This document shows, piece by piece, positions 16,129-23,696 of a DNA stretch of 33,387 nt. The DNA is taken from NCBI GenBank assembly GCA_003643835.1, contig QMKX01000016.1, forward strand, positions 1-33,387, in the 5' to 3' direction. How positions within the stretch are numbered: the first letter of the stretch is position 1; every line of letters starts with the position of its first letter. The notes below the pieces were generated by a model. The model did not search any database. It saw only the letters and a list, made by a program, of their open reading frames with translations, and was not told the origin of the DNA. Made by a program: the position numbers and the translations under genes. Source of the DNA: Campylobacterota bacterium. Its GTDB lineage: Bacteria > Campylobacterota > Campylobacteria > Campylobacterales > Arcobacteraceae.

Positions 16129-18945
16129 ATGTTCCAGATATCCATACTCAAAAACTTTGTCAAGTCCTACAGCTCACCACCAAATGAGAAAATAGACACA
16201 ATCCACAAGCTTGTCACCAAACCATACATAGCAGAAGATGCCAATGGTGCCGAATACATAACCTTGCTATCACAGCTACTAAACTGGTCAAATATATCCA
16301 GAGAGGTCAAAAACACCACTGACATGAAAAAAGCAGATGGTGTAGTATATGACAAACACGACAACCCTATAGCGATAATCGAGCTAAAAAGTAGCGACAA
16401 AAATATCTCAAACACAGACACTATAGCCCAAGCATTTCGCTACAAAAACGAAAAACCAACTTGCAAAGTAGTGATAATATCCAACTTCAAACAGCTAGAC
16501 ATATATAGCGATAGTAGTGACAAGTGCTTTCGCTTTGATATGACCGATAGACAAAACTACAAGACACTATATGCCCTGCTATGCCAAAGCTCCTTAGACA
16601 CAGGGCATATAAGTAGGCTAAAAGCGATATCCAAGTCCCAAGAGCAGATCACCAAAGAGGTATATAGGTTATACAGTAGCTTCCGCCTACAGCTTATCAA
16701 CAATCTTATAGCCAACAACCCAAACCAAACCAAAGAGCAACTACTAGCACACTCTGTCAAGCTACTAGACAGATATATGTTTGTTTTATTTGCCGAGGAT
16801 AGAGGGCTAATACCAGCAAACAGCATAGACAAGATCATAGCTCAATACGAGACAGCCAAAGACGGATGGGACGAGGCGAGACCGCTTTACTATTACTACA
16901 AAAAGTATTTTGAGTTTATAGACATAGGCAATCCATCGCTGGATATACCACGATACAACGGCAACTTGTTCAAGCCAGATGTAGAGCTAGACAACCTAAA
17001 TATAGATGATAGTATCATCAAGGAGGATTTGTCAAAGCTATCTGCATATGATTTTAGTGACGACGTAGATGTAGAAGTTTTGGGACATATATTTGAACAA
17101 TCATTAAACGACTTAGAACAGATAAAAGAGTCGCTCATAGCCACCCATACAGTCGTAGATACTAGAAAAAAGGACGGAGTGTATTATACTCCTAAGTTTA
17201 TCACGAGATATATCATAGAACACACCATAGGGACACTATGCTATGAACGCAAACTCTCACTAGACCTACTGCAACCCATGAGCGACACCGCTACGAAAAA
17301 ACAGAAGCAAACCAAACTAGCAAACCTCAAGCTATACAAGAGCTACATAGAAAACCTAAAGATAGTTGACCCTGCTTGTGGTAGTGGGGCATTTCTAAAT
17401 ATGGCATATCGCTACTTGCTAGAGGAACACCAATATATCCAAACCCTACAAGCCAAAGCAGGGGCAGGACTACTAGATATGCACCACATAGACAAAAGTA
17501 TCATAGAAAACAACCTATACGGAGTAGATATCAACACCGCCTCAGTGGGCATAGCCAAGCTATCACTGTGGCTACAGACTGCCAAACGAGATAGACCACT
17601 GAGCGATCTCATGCACAATATAATCTGTGCCAACTCTTTGACTGCAAACTGGAGCGAACTGTTTCCACAGATTATGGCAGATGGTGGCTTTACTAAAGAA
17701 ACCTCGGCAAAGCCGACCGCATCTGCTGGTTTTGATGTGGTGATAGGCAATCCGCCGTATGGAGCAGCATTTTCAACAGAAGACAAAAACAACTTAAAAG
17801 AGATTTACAAAACAATACATAAAGGCAAGTTTGATAGTTATTATTATTTTATAAAAAGGGGAGTTGATATTTTGAAGCAAGATGGACTACTCGGCTATAT
17901 TGTGCCAGACACTTGGACTTCGCTACAACAAACAGAAAAACTAAGAAAATTTATTTTAGATAATAATATTTTAGCATTAGAAAAATATAATTTTAAAGTA
18001 TTTGAAGATGCAAATGTAGATACAATCAGCATAATAATAGAAAAAGCAAACAAGTTAAACGAAAAAATAAATATTACTATCGTAAACAAGGATTTTGAGA
18101 AACAAGCAAAGCAAGTTTCTCAAAATAGATTTTTAAAAAATGATAGTTATATTTTCAATTATCAAATTAGCGAAAATGATGTAAATATATTATCCAAAAT
18201 AAAAAAAGATAAATTACAGATAAAAGATTTTTGTGAGTGGAGTCAGGGGCTAATTCCTTATGATAAATATACTGGAATGTCAAAAGACATGATTAAAAAT
18301 AGGGTTTATCATTCTGACTATAAAAAAGATAAAACTTACAAGGAAGAATTGGCAGGAAAAGATATAAGCAAATATGATTTACAATGGAACGGCAATAACT
18401 GGATAAGCTATGGAGACTGGCTAGCATCACCAAGGAAACAAAAGTTTTTTACAAGTCCTAGAATTTTAGTCCAAAGGATAAGAAATCCAAGATTAAAAAT
18501 AAGAATAGTTGCTACATATACAGAGGAAGAATATTATAATAATCCAGCGTTAAGCAACTTTATAAGTCTAGAAAATTCAAATATAGACTTAAAGTTTATT
18601 TTGGCAATATTAAATTCAAAAATGATAAATTGGATTTATACAAAAAGCTTCACAGATGTAAATATCAAACCAACTGATTTAGAAAAACTACCAATCCCAG
18701 ATATATCAAAAGAGAAACAAAAACCATTTATAGATTTAGTAGATACCATCATAGACACAAAAGAGAAAACTAGAAAATACAACAAGCACTTCGATAGTTT
18801 AAATGCAGTTCAGAGAATAGAGATACAAGAAGAGATTGAGAAGTTGGAGGGTTTAGTTTTGAGTAGTATTGACGAGATTGATAGTTTGGTTTATGGGTTG
18901 TATGGGTTGAGTAGTGATGAAGTTAAGATTGTTGAGGGCAAATAA
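16129..18945 (+). CDS. Type IIG restriction-modification enzyme (Eco57I-like single chain)
   Basis: 938 residues combining nuclease, methylase and target recognition. The N-terminal PD-(D/E)XK domain has KKADGVVYDKHDNPIAIIELKS (D70, E85, K87). A helical linker follows (about 150-350), then the methylase with motif I VDPACGSGAF (413-422), the YGVDIN acidic loop, and motif IV NPPY (541-544, adenine type). From about residue 550 the target-recognition part is much more AT-rich than the first half, and the last 60 residues (EKLEGLVLSSIDEIDSLVYG) form a coiled tail. It should cut and methylate at one site using S-adenosylmethionine. Orphan copies of its start (13904) and end (19807) flank the locus. 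Confidence 0.92.
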   Translation: MFQISILKNFVKSYSSPPNEKIDTIHKLVTKPYIAEDANGAEYITLLSQLLNWSNISREVKNTTDMKKADGVVYDKHDNPIAIIELKSSDKNISNTDTIAQAFRYKNEKPTCKVVIISNFKQLDIYSDSSDKCFRFDMTDRQNYKTLYALLCQSSLDTGHISRLKAISKSQEQITKEVYRLYSSFRLQLINNLIANNPNQTKEQLLAHSVKLLDRYMFVLFAEDRGLIPANSIDKIIAQYETAKDGWDEARPLYYYYKKYFEFIDIGNPSLDIPRYNGNLFKPDVELDNLNIDDSIIKEDLSKLSAYDFSDDVDVEVLGHIFEQSLNDLEQIKESLIATHTVVDTRKKDGVYYTPKFITRYIIEHTIGTLCYERKLSLDLLQPMSDTATKKQKQTKLANLKLYKSYIENLKIVDPACGSGAFLNMAYRYLLEEHQYIQTLQAKAGAGLLDMHHIDKSIIENNLYGVDINTASVGIAKLSLWLQTAKRDRPLSDLMHNIICANSLTANWSELFPQIMADGGFTKETSAKPTASAGFDVVIGNPPYGAAFSTEDKNNLKEIYKTIHKGKFDSYYYFIKRGVDILKQDGLLGYIVPDTWTSLQQTEKLRKFILDNNILALEKYNFKVFEDANVDTISIIIEKANKLNEKINITIVNKDFEKQAKQVSQNRFLKNDSYIFNYQISENDVNILSKIKKDKLQIKDFCEWSQGLIPYDKYTGMSKDMIKNRVYHSDYKKDKTYKEELAGKDISKYDLQWNGNNWISYGDWLASPRKQKFFTSPRILVQRIRNPRLKIRIVATYTEEEYYNNPALSNFISLENSNIDLKFILAILNSKMINWIYTKSFTDVNIKPTDLEKLPIPDISKEKQKPFIDLVDTIIDTKEKTRKYNKHFDSLNAVQRIEIQEEIEKLEGLVLSSIDEIDSLVYGLYGLSSDEVKIVEGK

Positions 18946-18950
18946 ACTAA

Positions 18951-19736
18951 ATGAAAATACTTGATTGGCGTAATCATAACCAAAGAATAAATATCACCAA
19001 TAGCTTTATAAGTTCAAAAGTACTTCGAGATATTTCTTGTTCTGGAGCCGAGTATTTCTATGCAGATGACTTAAGTTGGTTGCCTAACGATTTTGATAAA
19101 ATTTTATTTAGAAAAAATTTTCTAAAATTATATAAAGGAATTAAATGTTTTCATGCATGTTCGCCTGTAAATATAGACAATTATTTGATAAATGGCTTCA
19201 CTGGTGGAAACCATGAAAAGGCTATTGCGATATTTAATAAAATATTTTCTGATATTCCTGATGAGTATAGAAAAAAAGCAATAGTAGAGATTTCTAGATC
19301 CAGAGAAGATGAAGCACTGAAAACATTTTTTTTATGCGATAGTAAGTGTCTTATAAATAAAGACGGGCATTATCTAATTTATGGTAGCGAATATTTAATT
19401 GTATTGGCTGCTAATTTATCTGCTCAAAAAATTTCCACTGAATATTTTAGACAGAGGCTAAAAGGTATTGGAATTCCGACAATAATTGAAGCTGATATAG
19501 ATTTCTCTCTACTAGATAATAAACAAATTGATTATTTGATTGATTACTCTCTTTCAGACTGGGCAAATTATAATATATTTAATAGTCAATTTACACCTTC
19601 AGAAATGTCAATAATCGCAAAACAAAAGCTTCCATCGTCTGTAATAATCAATCATTGGCATCCTGAAAAAATTCATGACCCGTTTAACTGGGGCAAATGG
19701 TATAGTCCAGATAAAACAACCTGTTCCAGTTGTTAG
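18951..19736 (+). CDS. Unrecognised protein between the type IIG gene and an orphan C-terminus
   Basis: 261 residues, ATG 18951 just five bases after the type IIG stop, without a strong ribosome binding site, so probably coupled. The text KGIKCFHACSPVNIDNYLIN with GF after it, then HYLIYGSEYLIVLAANLS and GIPTIIEADIDFSLL, and a C-terminus ending TTCSSC. A histidine motif (FHAC) followed later by YGSEYL loosely recalls the H-Y-E layout of ADP-ribosyltransferase-like folds, but this is only a hint. Its AT-rich composition matches the recognition part of the upstream gene. It is wedged between the enzyme and a leftover enzyme end, so it probably arrived with the island. Confidence 0.65.
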   Translation: MKILDWRNHNQRINITNSFISSKVLRDISCSGAEYFYADDLSWLPNDFDKILFRKNFLKLYKGIKCFHACSPVNIDNYLINGFTGGNHEKAIAIFNKIFSDIPDEYRKKAIVEISRSREDEALKTFFLCDSKCLINKDGHYLIYGSEYLIVLAANLSAQKISTEYFRQRLKGIGIPTIIEADIDFSLLDNKQIDYLIDYSLSDWANYNIFNSQFTPSEMSIIAKQKLPSSVIINHWHPEKIHDPFNWGKWYSPDKTTCSSC

Positions 19737-19785
19737 TTAATAGCTTGTTCCAAAGTTTAAAGCATTAGAATATATACTTACGGTA

Positions 19786-19810
19786 TGCCTCATTCCATCG
19801 TCCAAGATGG
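19786..19810 (+). repeat. Degenerate CATCGTCCACGATG-type repeat
   Basis: TGCCTCATTCCATCGTCCAAGATGG is a decayed copy of the palindromic repeat found in the toxin-antitoxin spacers (24248-24261, 24919-24932). It directly abuts the orphan C-terminus of the type IIG enzyme, so it marks a recombination joint. Confidence 0.55.
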
Positions 19811-19869
19811 TTTATGGGCTGTATTGGTTGAGTGCGGAAGAGAAGCAGATAGTGGAGGGTAGAGAGTAG
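19807..19869 (+). pseudogene. Orphan 3' end of a type IIG enzyme gene
   Basis: Reads VYGLYWLSAEEKQIVEGRE-stop, a divergent copy of the last residues of the intact enzyme (VYGLYGLSSDEVKIVEGK). With the orphan 5' end at 13904 it shows that a second, related enzyme once occupied this locus or that a duplication was partly replaced. Confidence 0.75.
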
Positions 19870-19907
19870 AAACTTGGTGTTTCGTTGTAAATTTTAAGCT
19901 TTTGTGG

Positions 19908-19999
19908 TATAATATTAAGAATACTTGAGAAAATTATTTTTTCTGGTATAAAACGACTATGATATCTATTGATAAATAGTTAGACAAAGAAGGTAAATT
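19908..19999 (+). promoter_or_regulatory. Promoter and structured leader of the HEPN gene
   Basis: TGG-TATAAT (19908-19913) is followed by an 86-base leader with two pairings: AGAAAA/TTTTCT around TTATT (19928-19944) and CTATT/AATAG around GATA (19966-19979). An AAGAAGG ribosome binding site precedes ATG 20000. The same plan, with different bases in the first stem, precedes the gene at 21485. Confidence 0.55.
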
Positions 20000-21169
20000 A
20001 TGAATTTTTTCTTAACAACATATATTTTTCCAATACAACATGAAATAATTTTATCTAATAAATTAAATTTTAAACTAGATAATCCAAGAACAAAAGATGA
20101 AATCAATATCATAAAAGAAAATTTAAAAGTATCATTAGATAGTCCAGATAAAATGTATAAACATAATAAATATATGAGAATACCAATAAATAATATTGAT
20201 GAAAACATGCTATCTATTGAGAAAGCATTACAAAAATTTTATAAAAAATACAAAGATAATAATTATATACATGATTTCTATTTATTAAATAACGATTGTG
20301 ATATTTTAGAACAACTTGCAAAAATGTGGATTATCGCAAGATTTAGTGAAAGTAAAAATCAAAAACTAAAAGAAGAACATGAAACAATAATAAAAATTGG
20401 ACACAAGTACTTAAAAATGTTAGATGACAATCATCCAAAAATACAAAATTCTGATAATCTAATAAATTTTTCATATTTATTATCGGTACTAATCAATAAT
20501 GAAAAAGATGAATATTGCGGAACAGGTTTCATTCTTCATAGTGACATAAATAGACTTCTGGAGCCTATGCTTGATCTACATCTCAACAGCACCGTAATGA
20601 TGTTTTCAATACAGGCATATAGGGAATGCAGTGGCAACAGACAGCCTGAATGGGAAACAAATTTTGAATACATAAAAGATATAATCATTAATAATTCAAA
20701 AAAAATTGAAAAATTATTATCCGGTGATATAAAAGAAAAATTATTATACATTTCAAACTTATTAAAAGAAGCATCAAATACAAGTGATGAAAAATTAAAA
20801 TTGATGTCATATGTTTCTATTTTAGAATTGTTGCTTACACATAATCCTGATGAGCATAAATATAATGTTGAGAATTCTATTGCGAAACAGTTTCAAACAA
20901 AAATTGCAATCTTAGTATATTTACACTTAGATAGAAAAGAAGATTTAAAACAATTAAAAAACAAGTTAAAAATAATTTATAATCAAAGATCAAACATAGC
21001 ACATGGAAATTTTAAAAAATATAAAAACTATGTAGACAGTTTATCCAAAAAAGAAGGAACTGAAGAGTATTTTACTGATTTGATAACTGATACAATTTAT
21101 TTTATAAGAATAATACTATCCGAGTACATTGAAGATGTAGATTTTGTAGATTTTTTAAAAGAAAATTAA
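20000..21169 (+). CDS. HEPN-domain protein, candidate abortive-infection RNase
   Basis: 389 residues. The C-terminal third is helical and contains YNQRSNIAHG, with R330 and H335 in the R-x4-H spacing that is the RNase active-site signature of HEPN proteins; upstream LMSYVSILELLLTH is the typical preceding helix. This layout recalls Apea-type/Abi HEPN proteins, which cut RNA on phage infection. The N-terminal 250 residues (MNFFLTTYIFPIQ) look like a sensing or substrate domain and are not recognised. It lies behind the restriction-modification genes, in a very AT-rich stretch. No antitoxin gene is visible beside it, so the structured leader may matter for control. Confidence 0.7.
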   Translation: MNFFLTTYIFPIQHEIILSNKLNFKLDNPRTKDEINIIKENLKVSLDSPDKMYKHNKYMRIPINNIDENMLSIEKALQKFYKKYKDNNYIHDFYLLNNDCDILEQLAKMWIIARFSESKNQKLKEEHETIIKIGHKYLKMLDDNHPKIQNSDNLINFSYLLSVLINNEKDEYCGTGFILHSDINRLLEPMLDLHLNSTVMMFSIQAYRECSGNRQPEWETNFEYIKDIIINNSKKIEKLLSGDIKEKLLYISNLLKEASNTSDEKLKLMSYVSILELLLTHNPDEHKYNVENSIAKQFQTKIAILVYLHLDRKEDLKQLKNKLKIIYNQRSNIAHGNFKKYKNYVDSLSKKEGTEEYFTDLITDTIYFIRIILSEYIEDVDFVDFLKEN

Positions 21170-21392
21170 AAAATAAGTCAAGATTACTAAAATTAAAATA
21201 TTTGCTTGTTGTGGTTACATGCGATTTGTTAAATATTTCTGTTAATTTTTAACAATATAAAAATATCAAATCAAATACAAGTGATCGCAGCAAAACACCA
21301 AAAATACATTGCCAATTTAAGCGATGAAATGATTATTTGTAGCTATAATAGTCTAAAATTTATATTTTATAGAAAATATAAAGTTTTTATGG

Positions 21393-21484
21393 TATAATGA
21401 TAAAATTACTTAAGAGGTCGTCTCTTTGAGTAAAAATAACTACAATATCTATTGATAAATAGATATAGAAATAAAGGAATTAAA
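21393..21484 (+). promoter_or_regulatory. Promoter and structured leader, second copy
   Basis: TGG-TATAAT (21393-21398) then a leader with AAGAG/CTCTT around GTCGT (21412-21426) and TATCTATT/AATAGATA around GATA (21447-21464), followed by AAAGGA and ATG 21485. It aligns with 19908-19999. The rest of 21170-21392 is AT-rich and has no gene I can support. Confidence 0.55.
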
Positions 21485-21931
21485 ATGAAAACATTTAAGG
21501 ATTACATTGAAGATGACAGCATTGATGATAATGGTATTGATTATATTCTAATTGAAATACCAAAGAAAATTTTTGAAAATCTTAAAATTTCAACAGAGAG
21601 TTATTGGCAAGATTCGTTTTATAAAAACTATAAATACAGAGTTGATGTTGCAACAAATCATACACAGCAAAGACATGTGCATATAGCAAAAAGTAAATAT
21701 ATAAATTCAAAAAATCAACAAGTATCATGGAATATAGATGGCAGCAGACATGACAAAAAATCCTTTAATGCAGCTATTGGCTCAAGCAAAAAAGTTCAAG
21801 ATATTGCAAAACAAGCACTAAGCTTAAACGATACCATTGCTTTGGAATCATGGCAAAAAGAAGAAATGGCATTAGAACATGCAGGTGAAAATACAGAGTA
21901 TAAACCAATTACAATAAAAGTAGCAACATAA
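21485..21931 (+). CDS. Conserved small protein of unknown function (RHVHIA / DGSRHD motifs)
   Basis: 148 residues from ATG 21485 (MKTFKDYIEDDS), with AAAGGA upstream; the upstream TTG at 21452 lies inside the leader and is rejected. The middle shows TNHTQQRHVHIAKSK, then VSWNIDGSRHDKKSFN, a histidine-rich pattern I have seen in small uncharacterised families (possibly DUF6367) often found in accessory regions. The conserved histidines and aspartate might bind metal, but no activity is established. It shares its leader architecture with the HEPN gene upstream, which suggests common control. Confidence 0.6.
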   Translation: MKTFKDYIEDDSIDDNGIDYILIEIPKKIFENLKISTESYWQDSFYKNYKYRVDVATNHTQQRHVHIAKSKYINSKNQQVSWNIDGSRHDKKSFNAAIGSSKKVQDIAKQALSLNDTIALESWQKEEMALEHAGENTEYKPITIKVAT

Positions 21932-21949
21932 CAATTACTAAGAGATATC

Positions 21950-22165
21950 TGCCTCGTTCCCAACGTCCTCATTGGGAATGCATACATGACAAACAACCGA
22001 AATAATAGACAAAACAAGAGAATCGCTTTTGCTTTAGCAAAATGTTTCCTGCAAAAGTAGCCGTGGCGATTTTTTGTGATAACAAAAAAACTTTCTATAA
22101 AACAAGAGAATCGCTTTTTTCGTAGAAAAAATGTTTCCTGTAAAAAGCCATATAGTCAGACTATT
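21950..22165. repeat. Spacer A: palindromic repeat plus hairpin repeats
   Basis: Begins TGCCTCGTTCCCAACGTCCT with a TTCCCAA/TTGGGAA palindrome, then GCATACATGACAAACAACC, a block shared with spacers at 24262 and 24933. After that come two relatives of the 45-bp unit: AGAGAATCGCTTTTGCTTTAG...GTTTCCTG and AGAGAATCGCTTTTTTCG...GTTTCCTG, with TAGCCGTGGCGATTTTT between. No gene is supported in 21932-22270 apart from these and the promoter at 22230. Confidence 0.6.
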
Positions 22166-22225
22166 TGGATAGCAAAGGCACTATTTGTAGCTAAAATGGC
22201 ACAAGATGTCTATAGTGTTAAGTTT

Positions 22226-22246
22226 GTTTGGATATAATACATAAAA
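22226..22246 (+). promoter_or_regulatory. Shared-type promoter of the first toxin-antitoxin pair
   Basis: AAGTTTGTTTGGATATAATAC is nearly identical to promoters before brnT (23672-23692), the CopG gene (24371-24391) and the TMEM43-like gene (25069-25089), with a looser match before the broken antitoxin (AAGTTATTTGCATACAATA). Confidence 0.6.
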
Positions 22247-22270
22247 ATATTGACACAAAGGATTATATGT

Positions 22271-22519
22271 ATGCATAGATTAAATCTAACCATAGACGAA
22301 GCACTGTACGAACAAGCCAGAGCATTTGGTGCAGTCAAGAAAAAGTCAATATCTGCTATGATGAGAGAAAGCTTGACACAATATCTTTCGAAAAACTCAA
22401 ACTCAAACTCAAAAGCCAGCTTGACAATAGAAGCAGACGATGAAAAAGAAGTTTTGGCTATACTGTCAAATGATACATTCACTACAAACAAAGAGTTTAA
22501 AAACAGATACAATCTATGA
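22271..22519 (+). CDS. Antitoxin, ribbon-helix-helix type
   Basis: 82 residues from ATG 22271 (MHRLNLTIDEALYEQARAFG), AAAGGA about ten bases upstream. The opening RLNLTIDEALYEQARA, then KKKSISAMMRESLTQYLS, is the beta-strand plus two helices of a CopG/MetJ-like DNA-binding domain; the C-terminal tail (ILSNDTFTTNKEFKNRYNL) would wrap the toxin. Its stop overlaps the toxin start by four bases (ATGA), as expected. It should repress its own operon. Confidence 0.75.
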   Translation: MHRLNLTIDEALYEQARAFGAVKKKSISAMMRESLTQYLSKNSNSNSKASLTIEADDEKEVLAILSNDTFTTNKEFKNRYNL

Positions 22520-22755
22520 ACATTTCATATTCAAAAACTTTTGAAAAAAAGTTCTCAAAATATGATAAAAAACTCCAAAAAAAGATATTTGATACTATCT
22601 TAAAGCTACCAAATGGAGATGTAGCAAGATTAACAGGCAACAATATTCCACCAATATATAGAGCGAGAGTATCAAAATATAGAATACTGTTTCATATAGA
22701 TAAAGAAGCGATAAAAGTCCTAAAAGTAGATAGCAGAGGCGATATTTATAAGTAG
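22516..22755 (+). CDS. RelE/ParE-family toxin
   Basis: 79 residues: MNISYSKTFEKKFSKYDKKL, then GDVARLTGNNIPPIYRARVSKYRILFHID and a C-terminal VLKVDSRGDIYK. The YRARVSKYRILF strand pair and the final strand with DSRGDIY are the RelE/ParE fold signature. It may cut mRNA on the ribosome or poison gyrase; the sequence does not decide. It is paired with the RHH antitoxin directly upstream. Confidence 0.82.
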   Translation: MNISYSKTFEKKFSKYDKKLQKKIFDTILKLPNGDVARLTGNNIPPIYRARVSKYRILFHIDKEAIKVLKVDSRGDIYK

Positions 22756-22948
22756 CCGGACAAGAGCTACATAGATTCACAACAAACACACCAAGGGGCA
22801 AACGGACACTCTCGCCAAGCAAAGAGCTATGAGAGCTGACCATACAAGCATAATTTGTAGTCAAAACAGGACAAAGATTGTATTTAAGTTATTTGCATAC
22901 AATATTCAAAACAACCCAAAGGACACATATGCACACAATACAGCTAAA

Positions 22949-23212
22949 GGGCACCTCTAAAAACCTCTATGCTCATAGCTTTGGGATAGCTTTTCGTATA
23001 GTTGAGTTCTGTTTTGATGGACTACCTGGGTAATTCGAAAGACAGAACTCAACTATACGAAAAGCTATACAAAGCCCGTAGGGAAGGGGAACTAAAAGGA
23101 TATTTCACCAAAAATTTTTCAAAGTTATCCAGATAGCTTTGAAAAATTATTAGGCAAAATATCTTATTTTATTTCCAACTTCTATGAGCTATAGAGGTTT
23201 TTAGAGGTGCCC
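22949..23212. mobile_element. 264-bp MITE with IS5-like terminal inverted repeats
   Basis: Ends are GGGCACCTCTAAAAACCTCT (22949) and its inverted copy ending at 23212; the inverted repeats extend about 30 bases with a single base difference (CTATGCTCATAG versus CTATAGCTCATAG). It is flanked by TAAA (22945-22948 and 23213-23216), or by CTAAAG if the outer G/C is counted as target, in either case a direct target duplication. Inside are a perfect 27-base inverted repeat (22986-23012 with 23042-23068) and a perfect 12-base one (23113-23124 with 23137-23148). It has no transposase. A full-length IS with these ends must supply it in trans. Confidence 0.85.
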
Positions 23213-23314
23213 TAAAGATAGACAACAGTATCTACGACAGGATTATGTTTTTTTTGGATAGTCTCAAACACAAAGGTATAGAGATAACCGAGACACAAAC
23301 ACCAGACGATGAGC

Positions 23315-23449
23315 AAAACTAGCCGTGGCGATTTTTGCTTTAGCAAAAAAGTTTCTGTGAAAACTAGCCGTGGCGATTTTTGCTTTAGCAAAAAAGTTTC
23401 TGTGAAAACTAGCCGTGGCGATTTTTGCTTTAGCAAAAAAGTTTCTGTG
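23315..23449. repeat. Three tandem 45-bp repeats with internal hairpin
   Basis: Three identical units (23315-23359, 23360-23404, 23405-23449), each starting AAAACTAGCCGTGGCG and containing TTTTTGCT-TT-AGCAAAAA. Since 45 is a multiple of three, each unit is open in several frames, which creates spurious repeat ORFs on both strands. Diverged single copies lie at 22010-22140 and within the mini-element at 369-470. There are no variable spacers, so this is not a CRISPR array. Confidence 0.9.
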
Positions 23450-23537
23450 AAAAAGCTAAACTCCTTTTATGCTATCGATGGTTGTGGTGATGGTTTGTTT
23501 GAAAACAAAAGCATACAATCTATCAAGTCAAATAAGT

Positions 23538-23648
23538 ATGAATAAAAAGATATTTATAGATGCAAATGTATTGTTGGATTATATAGATACAAGTAGAAAT
23601 CACCACACCGCACAAGCTACCAAAAGCAAAGTTTCTATTTATCTGTAA
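23538..23648 (+). pseudogene. PIN-domain toxin, N-terminal stub
   Basis: ATG 23538 overlaps the antitoxin stop. MNKKIFIDANVLLDYIDTSR is the first strand of a PIN ribonuclease with its first catalytic aspartate. After HHTAQATKSK the frame runs into the spacer module that also occurs at 24300-24391 and stops at TAA 23648. PIN toxins are about 130 residues, so the nuclease is gone. Confidence 0.8.
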
Positions 23649-23671
23649 ATTTTTATAAGTTTGGTTATTGT

Positions 23672-23692
23672 AAGTTTATTTGGATATAATAC
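23672..23692 (+). promoter_or_regulatory. Shared-type promoter of brnTA
   Basis: AAGTTTATTTGGATATAATAC ends five bases before ATG 23697, so if it is the -10 box the brnT message is nearly leaderless. The 85 bases around it are homologous to 24300-24391. Confidence 0.55.
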
Positions 23693-23696
23693 ACAC

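Larger units (their letters stand above)
22929..23545 (+). pseudogene. Antitoxin gene broken by a MITE and a tandem-repeat block
   Basis: ATG 22929 (after AAAGGA) reads MHTIQLK and is then cut by the MITE at 22949. The frame resumes after it as IDNSIYDRIMFFLDSLKHKG, IEITETQTPDDEQ, is cut again by 136 bases of tandem repeat (23315-23450), and resumes as KLNSFYAIDGCGDGLFENKS, ending at TAA 23545 and overlapping the PIN start (ATGA). Removing the MITE with one target copy and the repeat block restores one 70-residue frame with no other change. This would be the antitoxin of the PIN gene that follows. Family is not certain; coupling to PIN supports the role. Confidence 0.8.

Noticed and set aside
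23315-23449. CRISPR array
   Set aside because: The three units are identical and directly adjacent, without variable spacers, and no cas genes are present.
23212-23545. Tandem-repeat ORFs on both strands (KTSRGDFCFSKKVSV and KQKSPRLVFTETFLL units)
   Set aside because: They arise because the 45-bp unit is a multiple of three and lacks stops in these frames. No start signals, and the plus-strand frame only continues the broken antitoxin.
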